Of a stretch of 64,000 nt of DNA, positions 45,847 to 54,847 are shown piece after piece. A program made the translations under genes and the position numbers. Positions within the stretch are counted from its first letter, which is position 1; each line of letters starts with the position of its first letter. The DNA comes from Chloroflexota bacterium. GTDB lineage: Bacteria > Chloroflexota > Ktedonobacteria > Ktedonobacterales > Ktedonobacteraceae. The notes under the pieces are model-generated. The model did no database searches and was not told where the DNA came from. It worked only from the letters and a program-made list of their open reading frames with translations. The stretch spans positions 30,523-94,522 of the forward strand of contig CADDYT010000007.1 in assembly GCA_902810755.1 (NCBI GenBank), in the 5' to 3' direction.

Positions 45847-47044
45847 AATTGACCTCCTCCCAGACAACCATAGGCGTTTTCTGGGTTCTACGATTAATGG
45901 AAAGACTCGGAACCAGCGCAACCGAGAGTTGGTGAGATTCATCCATCACAGTGTACTTGATATCAAAAAATGCCTCTAACAGCTTCTGACGTATGAAAGA
46001 AGTGTCTATTTCTTGGATCGGATGAGAGACCATCCGTACCTCCAGTTCAGTCTCTCCAGAAGGCTTACGAAGCACAGCCAATTGCGCCTCTAGCGGTTTG
46101 GCAATGCGTGAAATGTGATCAAGAATCTCTTGTGGAGAGATAAGTGTTCCCCATAATTTGAAGGAGTTGTCATTTCGCCCCAAGATCTGAAGGGCAGGAG
46201 AAACACAGCCACAAGGACATTTTACTATTGCTGCTGCATCACCAACGCTATAACGCAAAATAATATTTGCACAATCGGCGTGGAGATTCGTAACGAGGAG
46301 GCGACCCTGGGCTATTTCGACGTGTTGGTACGGCAGGACGTGAAATGTGTTGAATGGACACGTTGGAAAGTTATACCCTATCACCCATGTTTCTGTTGAC
46401 CCGTACAGCCCCCACATTTGAGCTTGAGGGGTAACTGTTCGAAGCAATTGAGCCAGCTCCATGTCGATAGCCTCACCTACCCAGAGGAATTTCCGAATAA
46501 AGGCTAGGGATCTCTTTTGGGCGGAACAATGCGCAAGGATATGCTTGAGCGTTGTAGGCGTCCCAGCTATGGCTGTCACTTGGTATTGCTCGAAAAAGTC
46601 GAGCCAAGTGGATATCTCCTCATCTTGTACTGGCCCAAAGGCAATCGTTCGTGCGGCGAGTTGCTCTCCCAGAGCATTGTAAAAGTAGTGGGCCGACCAC
46701 ATTCTACCCGGAGTATAGAGATTGCAGAGGACGTCATCCCGAGTGAGAGGACGCCAGTGCTGGATGATATCCTGAATGAACATATGGCAAGGTATTAGAC
46801 TGAGCAATGGATGGGAGGTAGTGCCACCGCTAGAGAAGAGATAGGTGCCTAGACGCTCATTGAGAGCCAATTGACCCATTTCCAGAAACCCTGCCCGAAG
46901 GTCCAATTTATCGATAGAAGGTAACTTCAGAAAGGTATCTTCATTGATGGGGTCAGGAATATCCTGGTATTTTGCCTGAAAATGGCTAATTTGTCGCGCA
47001 CGTTGAACCATCCTTTGCACTACAAGGACATCAAAAGTATTCAT
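45836..47044 (-). CDS. Adenylate-forming enzyme, PaaK-like (third ligase of the operon)
   Basis: The 402-residue protein has the ANL signatures: LFSSGGTTSHPLL (P-loop-like motif), GLYGSTETW, the Cys-rich metal-like motif KCPCGC and GRNDNSFKLWG. Its length is close to phenylacetate-CoA ligase types, which are shorter than classical acyl-CoA synthetases. It would activate a carboxylic acid as an acyl-AMP and load it on CoA, on the ACP or directly on an amine. The start overlaps the stop of the preceding ligase gene (ATGA). It differs enough from the other ligases to suggest a different substrate. Confidence 0.8.
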   Translation of the reverse strand: MNTFDVLVVQRMVQRARQISHFQAKYQDIPDPINEDTFLKLPSIDKLDLRAGFLEMGQLALNERLGTYLFSSGGTTSHPLLSLIPCHMFIQDIIQHWRPLTRDDVLCNLYTPGRMWSAHYFYNALGEQLAARTIAFGPVQDEEISTWLDFFEQYQVTAIAGTPTTLKHILAHCSAQKRSLAFIRKFLWVGEAIDMELAQLLRTVTPQAQMWGLYGSTETWVIGYNFPTCPFNTFHVLPYQHVEIAQGRLLVTNLHADCANIILRYSVGDAAAIVKCPCGCVSPALQILGRNDNSFKLWGTLISPQEILDHISRIAKPLEAQLAVLRKPSGETELEVRMVSHPIQEIDTSFIRQKLLEAFFDIKYTVMDESHQLSVALVPSLSINRRTQKTPMVVWEEVNCEK

Positions 47045-48246
47045 CCCCTCTCCTCCTGATACAGAAGTTTGCCTGTAGCACTACGTGGAATATGCTGAAC
47101 AATTGAAACGTTGCGCGGATGCACTTGGTGAGCAAGGGCCTCAAAACAAATTCGCTTCACGTCGCCCAACAAGGGGGTATCCTCATTCGGCACAACCAGC
47201 ACATCAAAGTTTTCGCCACGCACCATATCCGGGACGATAACACACGCCAAATCTTGACAGTGGAGAACTTGACGTAAAATTTCCTCGATATACCCTAAGT
47301 GGATGCGCTGGCCATTCACTTTCACCAGATGATTTCTGCGCCCGTCAAATCGAAACGTGCGTTGATCTACCATATAGATCAAATCATCGAGTTTCCACGT
47401 GGAGAAGGTGTTCCCCTCTTGATTCCAGGCGATTCTAGAACTCTCAATTTCTAAGGGAACTTCCTGCGCGAGATCATCAGGGACTGATGCAAAGGTTACA
47501 TCATCTGCTAGGCTCCAGCACCCATCTTTCGTAGTTGGCTGAACACGGGTCGCGACCAACCCTGTTTCGGTAGAACCGAAAAGCTCAATCAGTCGGAGCT
47601 TGGGGAAAAGTTTTTCCACTAGATGATTTCCCCGTAGAGAGAGCAGCGCGGTACTATGAACCACGGTAATATGCTGATAGGTTTCTAGCGTGCGTAATTC
47701 ATGTTCCAGATAGGTCAAGGTTGCAGGAATGGCAATATACAATGGATGAGCGAGCTCAGTATGGGTTATAAACGCTGGATGTTCTATCGGATGAAACCAA
47801 ACAGGGACACCCAGGAAAAGGGGCAACAGAACCGAGCATAGGCAACCATAAATATGATGAACTGGAGCGAAAGTAATGATGCCATCAACCGTTTCCTCAG
47901 AGCAAAGCCTACGCAGAAGCAGTATTTCCGCGAGAAGTTGCTGGCGCTGCCGAAACCATAATTGAGGGAGACCGGTGTGACCAGATGTATGGAAACCAAC
48001 CCACAGAGGAATAAGCTTCTCAAATAGCTCTTCCCTTTCTTGTGGGGCATATTCACTCCAGTCTACCGACCAGCAAGCACTATTCAAAGATCCCTGATTC
48101 TGAGAGAGGAGGGCGCACTTCTGATACGTAGGCCAGCTTTGTGCTTGAAATAGTTGGCCCAACAAGCTCTCTGGTTCAAGTATCCGAATGGCACAACTCA
48201 AAGATGAACCTCCTTGGATTGTTCTTTGCTTCCATAACTTACTCAT
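47041..48246 (-). CDS. Adenylate-forming enzyme, AMP-binding type (second ligase of the operon)
   Basis: The start is placed at ATG 48246 (MSKLWKQRTI), which overlaps the ACP stop by eight bases; an ATG nine codons earlier is possible. The 401-residue product shows HTSGHTGLPQLWF (core A3-like), LFGSTETG (A5-like), YMVDQRTFRFDGRRNHLVKV with the A7-A8 hinge, and RSATGKLLYQEERG with the catalytic C-terminal Lys. This is a compact but complete adenylation enzyme. It directly follows the ACP gene, so loading the ACP is the most obvious role. Confidence 0.82.
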   Translation of the reverse strand: MSKLWKQRTIQGGSSLSCAIRILEPESLLGQLFQAQSWPTYQKCALLSQNQGSLNSACWSVDWSEYAPQEREELFEKLIPLWVGFHTSGHTGLPQLWFRQRQQLLAEILLLRRLCSEETVDGIITFAPVHHIYGCLCSVLLPLFLGVPVWFHPIEHPAFITHTELAHPLYIAIPATLTYLEHELRTLETYQHITVVHSTALLSLRGNHLVEKLFPKLRLIELFGSTETGLVATRVQPTTKDGCWSLADDVTFASVPDDLAQEVPLEIESSRIAWNQEGNTFSTWKLDDLIYMVDQRTFRFDGRRNHLVKVNGQRIHLGYIEEILRQVLHCQDLACVIVPDMVRGENFDVLVVPNEDTPLLGDVKRICFEALAHQVHPRNVSIVQHIPRSATGKLLYQEERG

Positions 48247-48547
48247 TGGATTTACTTCTTCCAAATGCCGCAAGCAAGAGTTGTTGATCAGCTAGTTTCT
48301 TCTGAACCAATTCATCAATTGTTGCAAGGGACTCAAAGGTTCGAACTAAATCATCATTGAGCAAATCGATCTCTACTCCTATTTTTTCTTCAATCTCCCC
48401 CACACATTCAAGTACCCTCATGCTATCGTAACGAAAGCCATAGATATCCTTGAGTGGTACATGTTTATCAAACTGCTCCAATTCTTCACCCAGTACAGCT
48501 ATGAGAATTTGCTTGATTTGCTGGGTGCAATTATTCTGTGTATTCAT
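48239..48547 (-). CDS. Acyl carrier protein-like protein
   Basis: The 102-residue product has a carrier-protein fold: helix 1 with TQQIKQILIAVLGEELEQF, the phosphopantetheine site YDSMRVLECVGEIEE with Ser42 (DSM in place of the usual DSL) and an acidic third helix region. It could hold acyl intermediates as thioesters on a 4'-phosphopantetheine arm. No phosphopantetheinyl transferase is in the operon. The gene overlaps the tautomerase-like gene by 17 bases and the next ligase by eight. Confidence 0.85.
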   Translation of the reverse strand: MNTQNNCTQQIKQILIAVLGEELEQFDKHVPLKDIYGFRYDSMRVLECVGEIEEKIGVEIDLLNDDLVRTFESLATIDELVQKKLADQQLLLAAFGRSKSNE

Positions 48548-48932
48548 GACTCATGCCTTTCTGCAAAGTAGCTCCAACAAAGTGGAGTGCTGGATCAACA
48601 AGTTGAAAGCTGATAAATGCACGACTACTATCCACCTCAGGTTGCATTGCTTCAACAAACTTTCGCGCTAATTCTGAAAGAAACTCAGGAGGGCGGCCTT
48701 TTGCAATTTGGCAAGCAACAAATGCAAAAGATTGCTGTTGGCGGGCTATCCCAGGAAATTTATCGAAAGGAAAAGGCCCGCTAAAGGTTCGCTCGGGTGT
48801 CAACTCGTAAAACTTTACAATGACATGGTTCATCTGGACGTTCTGATGATGGAGCCAGAGAGATACCTTTTTGGCAACACGTTGGCGAAACTCGGTTGTT
48901 GTCACATTTGTCTCAACAAGAAATGTGGGCAT
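48531..48932 (-). CDS. Tautomerase/MIF-superfamily-like protein
   Basis: The 133-residue protein starts MPTFLVETNVTTTEFRQRVA: Pro2 would become the N-terminal catalytic base after Met removal, as in 4-oxalocrotonate tautomerase and MIF-like proteins. Two beta-alpha-beta halves can be seen (second half ERTFSGPFPFDKFPG, then RAFISFQLVDPALHFVG). The length suits the double-repeat members. It could catalyse a keto-enol or double-bond shift in the pathway. The match is by fold pattern and Pro2 only. Confidence 0.55.
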   Translation of the reverse strand: MPTFLVETNVTTTEFRQRVAKKVSLWLHHQNVQMNHVIVKFYELTPERTFSGPFPFDKFPGIARQQQSFAFVACQIAKGRPPEFLSELARKFVEAMQPEVDSSRAFISFQLVDPALHFVGATLQKGMSHEYTE

Positions 48933-48944
48933 GGCAACAATCCT

Positions 48945-50732
48945 TTAAAGATTAAGTGGCAAAAGTTCGACAGCAGATTGTCGTTGATCCGCCGATAGGG
49001 CTTGCTCAAGCAATAAACCCAAACAGGTAGCGAGTGGGCCAGCATCCTGCCAACTCAGGGGCGTCCAGCAATACCCTGAGGATCGACGGATTTTTTTTAA
49101 AAAACGGTCGATGGCATGGGTATCCCAAGGTTGCCCAAGAGTTTGTTGTGTATACACAGCCTGATAGGTCGAGAGAAGGTCAGGAATACCGCCAGACAGC
49201 GCCGCATAGCCTCCGAGCTTGCTTGTGTAAGCAGCAATTGCAGAAACATGTTTTTGCGCATCCTCAAACTGTTGCAGCAAAAAGAAGCCACGTATCCCTT
49301 GACATAAGGTTGTGAGTGTGATCTCCCCTTCTGGGGAATACTTGATACCAGTTTCTGTGGAACAACTGCGCAAAAACTGTATCACGCGAACACAATCAAT
49401 CTCATCGAAAGGGGCATTCAGTAGTTGGAGGCATTCTAAAACCGACACTGTTGCCACAATATCTGATCCTCTTCCATGCCAGTAACCAAATCCACCATCG
49501 GGATTCTGGATTTCCCGAAACCATTTCAGAAGCCGTGGCCTATCGAGTTGTGATTGCTGAGCAGTGCGTAATGCACTGAGTGCCCAGAGAGTACAACGAA
49601 CCTCGGCTCCGCGCCCTGGCATGTACATTACTCCATCTTCAAAGGGCATGTGAGCATTCCGTAACCATTGTATACGACCTTGTTGGAGAGGATTAGATTC
49701 ATAAGGAGTACTTTGGGTTAGCTGATAACTGATGGTTAAAGCGGCGGTAGCCAGAGCATCGCCAGCGTATTCTGGCTCCCGATACGTAAAACCCGTCCCT
49801 GGAAGCTGACAAGACTGTAAAAAGTCCACAACTGCTGCTCGTTGTACGGGAAGCCACTGATATCCCAGCGTATTTAACGCCCCTATAGCACTAAAACATG
49901 CCCAGACATCAACAGTAGGATATGTTTCCCATCTTGCGAAACCTGAACCAAGTTTTTTCTGTTTTAAAATCCACTCTATGCATTTCTTTCTATTTATCGG
50001 CTCACTTCCCAAAGCATGCAACGCTCCAATCGCTCGAAAAGTTGCCCATAAGCAGGGAATAACATCTGTCTCCTGAAAAACAAAGCCTCCAACGGGAGTC
50101 TGACGATCCTGTACCCATCCACACAGAGCTAGTTGATCCCAACCTGGAATATCTGCCTGTGTGGCCCCCATAGTTTTCCAGGCAACAGCACCATAATAGC
50201 ATGCGCGGACATCAGCAGTACATGGTTGTGTATTCCATCCCAGGCCACCTGATGACTGTTGGGTAGCTGCAAGCCAGCGATAAACTGGCAAAAGCGAGTC
50301 CAGTGGTTGCTGGAGAATTTCATAGAAAGTGCGAATGGCATAATATGTGGCCCAAATATCCGGCGGCTGGCCAGGTGTCATCGCAAAACCTCCCTCCGTG
50401 GTCAAAAGGGAGGCCAGCCAGTCTTTCAGTTGGTGCTTCTGCGGAATATCACATCCCAGAAGCGCAAGCGTTTGCGTACAGTAATAGGTTGCCCAAATGT
50501 CAGAACGCATGCCTCGCTGCCAGGCAAAGCCTCCATCAGCATTTTGGCAATTCAAGATGAAGCCTCTACAGTTCTGCACGTCGCGTGGTTGAGCGTTTAA
50601 CCAGGCTAAAGCGCGTGTAGCTGCATAGGTGCACCATAAATCAGCAACATGCTGGCATGCGCCGCCATCCTGTGTGCTGTAAGTTCTGAGATGGTCCGAA
50701 ACTGCGGTGATCTCAAGGTTATCTAAAGCCAT
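48945..50732 (-). CDS. Prenyltransferase/squalene-oxidase repeat protein (terpene-cyclase-like)
   Basis: The 595-residue protein is built almost wholly of QxxxGGF-type repeats that form alpha-alpha barrels: CQNADGGFAWQ, LTTEGGFAMTPG, QQSSGGLGWN, RQTPVGGFVFQE, NPDGGFGYWHG and others, with paired DIWATYY and DVRACYYG helices. This architecture is shared by squalene-hopene cyclases, class II diterpene cyclases and protein prenyltransferase beta subunits. The class II DxDD acid motif was not found, so cyclase activity by the usual mechanism is doubtful. It abuts the preceding ligase stop (TAGATG), so it belongs to the operon. Its role is unknown: an atypical cyclase or a prenyl-group binder are the options. 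Confidence 0.75.
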   Translation of the reverse strand: MALDNLEITAVSDHLRTYSTQDGGACQHVADLWCTYAATRALAWLNAQPRDVQNCRGFILNCQNADGGFAWQRGMRSDIWATYYCTQTLALLGCDIPQKHQLKDWLASLLTTEGGFAMTPGQPPDIWATYYAIRTFYEILQQPLDSLLPVYRWLAATQQSSGGLGWNTQPCTADVRACYYGAVAWKTMGATQADIPGWDQLALCGWVQDRQTPVGGFVFQETDVIPCLWATFRAIGALHALGSEPINRKKCIEWILKQKKLGSGFARWETYPTVDVWACFSAIGALNTLGYQWLPVQRAAVVDFLQSCQLPGTGFTYREPEYAGDALATAALTISYQLTQSTPYESNPLQQGRIQWLRNAHMPFEDGVMYMPGRGAEVRCTLWALSALRTAQQSQLDRPRLLKWFREIQNPDGGFGYWHGRGSDIVATVSVLECLQLLNAPFDEIDCVRVIQFLRSCSTETGIKYSPEGEITLTTLCQGIRGFFLLQQFEDAQKHVSAIAAYTSKLGGYAALSGGIPDLLSTYQAVYTQQTLGQPWDTHAIDRFLKKIRRSSGYCWTPLSWQDAGPLATCLGLLLEQALSADQRQSAVELLPLNL

Positions 50733-52052
50733 CTACGGTACCATCCTCACATTCGTTTTCTTCCAGTTCTTCTGTCCAGCTCCACTTTTTGTAATAGACG
50801 GAAGTTGGTTAAGAGCAACAATATCTGCCCATACTATTCCACGAGCGGCGAAATCATCTTGGAGAGCTTGCATGTTGTCGTGCTGACTGTCATCAAAGTC
50901 GATGTCCTTCTCAAGAAGCAGCCGTGCGTTCCCAGAGCTAGCACTCATTTCGATCAGGTAACCAGTGATACCTGATAATTCGTAAACAAGATGTTCTATC
51001 GTTTCTATATCTAGTGAAACGCCATTCAATTGGAGTTGATCCTCTTTCCTTCCCTGAATACGCATTATAGGCAGTTCTAACTCGCACTGGCACGACGCAG
51101 ATGAAGAGAATGTAACTACATCACCAGTTGCATAACGTAACAAGGGGCGTGCGAAATTATTGAGCGGAGTAGCAATTAATTCTCCTCGAATCCCCTCATT
51201 TGGCGGGTACAATTCTCCTGAAATCTGTAGTTCAAGAATATAACTATAGAGAAGCACATGAAGAGATTGGTATTCACAAGTTGCTCCAATTGTACCTGTC
51301 TCTGTACTTCCATAACTGGCATTGAAAACTTGGGCTTGCCAGTTGCGCGCCAGCATGCGTTGAAGCCCTGGTGTACACACCTCACCCAAAAGCATAATCT
51401 TTGAAACGCTTTCTCTCACAGTCTCAAACTTTCCGCGTTGCTTTAACAGCCTCATCCATTGAATGAGGACACCAGGCGCAGCAAAGATGCAGGTAGGCTG
51501 ATAAGTAGTGAAAATATGTTCCAATCTATCCCAGTCGCAAATACCCATAGCATAGGGATAGCAACGCACCATCCCTATTTCCAGGTACTCGCAAACGTTG
51601 GCGATGAGATCTCCTATAGGAGCAACATCTGAGGGTAACAACGATGCAACGCGATCCTGCTGTTGTATAACGTGTTTCCAAAGGCTCGCAACGGAGATAG
51701 TATTCCAGATGATATCTTCCGCCAGACGTGGAGTTGGCGTTGGAAGCCCTAAAGTTCCTGAAGTTTCATAGTACTTCAAAGGGGGCTTAGCGTGAAGCGG
51801 TGAGAATAATTCTGCTTGTTGCTTCACTATTGTTCTCGGAGTGATAGGGACTTTTTCAAACTTTTCGGCTGTTTCTCCTGAAAAAGCGGCGTAATATGGT
51901 GCTGTAATGGCTCGTTTCCAAAGGAGCGGAAACTTCCGTTGTTGGATGCTTCTCACCTGTTCGGGGCCAAATCGATCCTGTTCCAGGTAATTGAGATCGT
52001 TTTGGGCTTCTTGCACTATTTCCCTAATATGAGATGAAGCTAGTAACAACAT
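50733..52052 (-). CDS. Adenylate-forming enzyme, phenylacetate-CoA ligase-like (first ligase of the operon)
   Basis: The 439-residue protein has the PaaK order of motifs: the N-terminal helix with FPLLWKRAITAPYYAAF, YYETSGTLGLPTPTPR as the phosphate loop, FNASYGSTETG, RYATGDVV and GRKEDQLQLNGVSLD. PaaK-like enzymes activate aromatic acids, and bacterial biosynthetic relatives activate varied acids. The start lies behind GGAAGGAG, with a rather long spacing. The next gene begins at the base after the stop. Confidence 0.82.
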   Translation of the reverse strand: MLLLASSHIREIVQEAQNDLNYLEQDRFGPEQVRSIQQRKFPLLWKRAITAPYYAAFSGETAEKFEKVPITPRTIVKQQAELFSPLHAKPPLKYYETSGTLGLPTPTPRLAEDIIWNTISVASLWKHVIQQQDRVASLLPSDVAPIGDLIANVCEYLEIGMVRCYPYAMGICDWDRLEHIFTTYQPTCIFAAPGVLIQWMRLLKQRGKFETVRESVSKIMLLGEVCTPGLQRMLARNWQAQVFNASYGSTETGTIGATCEYQSLHVLLYSYILELQISGELYPPNEGIRGELIATPLNNFARPLLRYATGDVVTFSSSASCQCELELPIMRIQGRKEDQLQLNGVSLDIETIEHLVYELSGITGYLIEMSASSGNARLLLEKDIDFDDSQHDNMQALQDDFAARGIVWADIVALNQLPSITKSGAGQKNWKKTNVRMVP

Positions 52053-52144
52053 AAAGTTGAAAACATCTCCTTCCGTGTTTAATGCTAATTCGTTTGTATG
52101 TGATAAGCTTGTTTACGAGATGATGTTCTCTGTCACGTTTCTCA

Positions 52145-53143
52145 TCAGTGACTGTTAGAGCGAAAGGGAAACCTCTCCTCAATCGTTTCTAGCCATGTTT
52201 CATGCGCATTGTTGTAGGCGTTAAACCTATCCATAAACAGCCTTTGCATTCTTCCTCGATCTACATCGAGAATACCTCCATCAAGCTCTACTTCTGATAA
52301 CCAGTAGGATTGCCCATCAAAGAGAAAATCCAGGCAAAAGAAGGGAAGGTGGATAAGTTGTCCAGCAAGAAGAGCGGGCGATAAGAGACCTTCTGGCATC
52401 TCAACCAGTTCTGCTTTCCCTCCACGATTGAGGTTAGCAACAATATTACCTTGTTGAGCTCGGCGAGCAAGAATGGTATGAGGTTTCCCGTCAACGAAGA
52501 AAACCCGATAATCGACGAGTTCAGGAGAACTAATCCAGGGTTGTATAATCATCGCGCAATCAAATCCACTAGCTAAGCCTAAAAGGCTACGTAACTCAAT
52601 CAAATTGTGAGCTAGCGTAACTCCGATCCCCCCTGCCCAACTAGCTGGTTTGACAAGGAGCGGAAAGGAAAATTGAGTCAATAACTGCTCCAAATTGTGG
52701 TAGTCAAGGTCTCTTCCAGCAATAAGACGAATGCTCGGAAGGATACTCATCCCCTGTTCTCGTAAGCGATGAAAAAAGAGATGTGTCGCCAATTTATCGT
52801 TCATGACGATACTTAGTTCGGGATCAATCGGTAAATAAAAGCCTTGAAGTTGTAAAGCTTTAAAAGTAGTAATTTGCGAAAGAATGTCTCTTTGTTGATG
52901 AGGAAAGGTGTAAAGCTCTGTAACAAAAATCGTATCAGTTGGACAAACTGGTTGGCTATCCACAAAGGTATGGACAGTACCATCTGAAAGATAGACGACA
53001 TCGATAGCTTCAGCACTGATCACCTGTACCCGGAAGTTCACGCGCTTGGCTGCTTCTATGTACTCCTTCCAGTAATGTTCATATTCTAATGGCTGCTGCT
53101 TCAGCGAGCTTCTGTCGGGAAATATCCAAAACAAGTTTTTCAT
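52145..53143 (-). CDS. ATP-grasp family ligase, first gene of the biosynthetic operon
   Basis: The 332-residue protein has an ATP-grasp layout: an N-terminal alpha/beta part (LFWIFPDRSSLKQQPLEYE), VMNDKLATHLFF as the start of the ATP-binding region, FPLLVKPASWAGGIGVTLAH with the ATP lysine and glycine-rich loop, and CLDFLFDGQSYWLSEVELDG with the metal-binding acids. The family couples a carboxylate to an amine or thiol through an acyl phosphate, for example in RimK or glutathione synthetase. In this operon it is a candidate for amide or peptide bond formation. It is the promoter-proximal gene; the 217 bases upstream should hold the operon promoter. Confidence 0.82.
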   Translation of the reverse strand: MKNLFWIFPDRSSLKQQPLEYEHYWKEYIEAAKRVNFRVQVISAEAIDVVYLSDGTVHTFVDSQPVCPTDTIFVTELYTFPHQQRDILSQITTFKALQLQGFYLPIDPELSIVMNDKLATHLFFHRLREQGMSILPSIRLIAGRDLDYHNLEQLLTQFSFPLLVKPASWAGGIGVTLAHNLIELRSLLGLASGFDCAMIIQPWISSPELVDYRVFFVDGKPHTILARRAQQGNIVANLNRGGKAELVEMPEGLLSPALLAGQLIHLPFFCLDFLFDGQSYWLSEVELDGGILDVDRGRMQRLFMDRFNAYNNAHETWLETIEERFPFRSNSH

Positions 53144-53309
53144 TTTTTCCGAGCATATCCTCTTAATATCCTAGATCTGTGTGCGTAGCAGATTAACTGG
53201 TTGCCTGATGATAAGTCCTACAGCTTTGTACTACCAACCTTGTAGAGCATAACATAGAGAATGCACCATGTAGCTGTTCATAGAGAGGTGTATACTGTAC
53301 CCCAGACCC

Positions 53310-53633
53310 TGGTTCATGCCCACTTTCGATGATGCAGATGTGGTATACTAAAAAGAACATTTGTCTTCCACCATTTCTCTTCAGGTTTTCACTCAACGCA
53401 TGATTCAACCAACCCTTTTGCTTGGTCTGCCTGGACATTTGTGCTTAGAGCAGATCGAAATCAGCTCACAAACGCTGACCTTGTCTCTTGCCGTGGGAAC
53501 CAGCGAAGCCGTTTGCCCACCGTGTCAACATCCTTCTCACCGTATCCACAGCCACTACACCCGCACGCTTGCCGATTTGCCCTGTGTAGCAAAATCGCTC
53601 TGGCTTCTGGTCCTCGTTCGTCGCTTCTGATCC
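53310..53633 (+). mobile_element. ISL3-family element, 5' remnant
   Basis: The left end reads GGTTCATGCCCACTTTCGAT, the same as the end of a second ISL3 copy near 63874. The transposase N-terminus follows. The element is cut at 53633 by an IS3-family insertion. Confidence 0.75.
53400..53633 (+). pseudogene. ISL3-family transposase, N-terminal fragment
   Basis: From ATG 53400 the frame reads MIQPTLLLGLPGHLCLEQIE. It contains the zinc-ribbon half (CPPCQHPSHRIHSHYTRTL) and ends LLVLVRRF at the IS3 boundary. The DDE domain is lost; the rest of this copy is not recognised beyond the IS3. Confidence 0.75.
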
Positions 53634-53696
53634 TGCCCCGAATTTGTGGAGTGGTGAAAGCTTTGGGTATACTACCCACAAAGGAGGAACAAGATC

Positions 53697-53993
53697 ATGG
53701 CAAAGGAGCAAAAGACCTATACGGTCGAGTTTAAGCGCGAAGCGGTGCGATTGGCGCAGACGAGCGGCAAGCCAATCGCGCACGTGGCCCGCGAGCCGGG
53801 CATCTCGGATACCTCGATCCATCAATGGCGCAAGGAATTGGCGGCACATGGCAACGAAGCCTTCCCAGGCAGCGGCCATCAGACCGCTCAGGAAGAGGAA
53901 GTGCGTCGCCTCAAGCGGGAACTGGAAATCGTCAAGCAGGAGCGCGATATCCTAAAAAAAGCGCTGGGCATCTTCTCGCGCGGCCCGCAATGA
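53697..53993 (+). CDS. IS3-family OrfA (copy 1)
   Basis: The 98-residue protein has a helix-turn-helix (SGKPIAHVAREPGISDTSIH) and a leucine-zipper-like region (EEEVRRLKRELEIVKQERDI). A run of seven A at 53953-53959 near its end can serve as a -1 frameshift site to make the OrfAB fusion transposase. AAGGAGGAA precedes the ATG. Confidence 0.88.
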   Translation: MAKEQKTYTVEFKREAVRLAQTSGKPIAHVAREPGISDTSIHQWRKELAAHGNEAFPGSGHQTAQEEEVRRLKRELEIVKQERDILKKALGIFSRGPQ

Positions 53994-54847
53994 GCTACCG
54001 GTTCATGGCCCAGCATCGGTACGAGTATCCCATTACGCTGATGTGCCGGGTGCTGGAAGTGTCGGTGAGCGGCTACTATGCCTGGTGCAAGCGCCCAGCG
54101 AGCCAACACAGCCGAGAAGATGCCCGCCTGGCTGAACAGGTCAAGACCGCTTTTCAGGTTAACCGAGGGGTCTATGGCAGCCCACGAGTGCATGCCGAAT
54201 TGCAGGCACAGGACATTCACTGTGGGCGCAAGCGCGTGGCTCGTCTGATGCGCGGGCAGGGACTGGCAGCGCGCAAAGCGGCTCATCGCACCATCACCAC
54301 GCACAGCGATCCAGCAGCACAGGTTGCTCCCGATTTGCTGGGACGTGATTTCCATGCGGAGAAGCCGGATACCAAATGGGTAGCTGATACCACCTCCATT
54401 TGGACGGCAGAAGGCTGGCTCTCCTTGGCCGTGGTGCTTGACTTGTATTCGCGCATGGTGGTAGGATGGTCCATGGCAGCCACGCAAGATGCCCGCCTGG
54501 TCGTGCAGGCTTTAGAAATGGCTCTAGCTCGTCGCCGTCCAGAGGCTGGATTACTGCATCACAGCGATCGAGGCAGTACCTATACCAGCCAGAGCTATCA
54601 AGCCCTCTTACGAGAGCAAGGCATGGTTAGCAGTATGAGCCGGACGACTGACTGCTACGATAATGCGGCCATGGAAAGCTTTTTCCACAGCTTCAAAGGA
54701 GAGTGCATTGAAGGGGAGTCCTTTCAGACCCGAGCGCAGGCCAGAAGGGCGAGCTTTGAGTACATCGAAACCTTTTACAATCGCAGGCGTAGACACTCGA
54801 CCCTTCAGTATCTCAGCCCGCTTGCTTATGAACAGTTGAGTTGTTAA
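53990..54847 (+). CDS. IS3-family OrfB transposase (copy 1)
   Basis: ATG 53990 overlaps the OrfA stop. The 285-residue protein has the HTH_21 region (RGVYGSPRVHAELQAQDIHC) and the rve DDE core: DTKWVADTTSIW, LLHHSDRGSTYTS and NAAMESFFHSFKGE. The end (FYNRRRRHSTLQYLSPLAYE) is complete. It appears intact. Confidence 0.9.
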   Translation: MSYRFMAQHRYEYPITLMCRVLEVSVSGYYAWCKRPASQHSREDARLAEQVKTAFQVNRGVYGSPRVHAELQAQDIHCGRKRVARLMRGQGLAARKAAHRTITTHSDPAAQVAPDLLGRDFHAEKPDTKWVADTTSIWTAEGWLSLAVVLDLYSRMVVGWSMAATQDARLVVQALEMALARRRPEAGLLHHSDRGSTYTSQSYQALLREQGMVSSMSRTTDCYDNAAMESFFHSFKGECIEGESFQTRAQARRASFEYIETFYNRRRRHSTLQYLSPLAYEQLSC

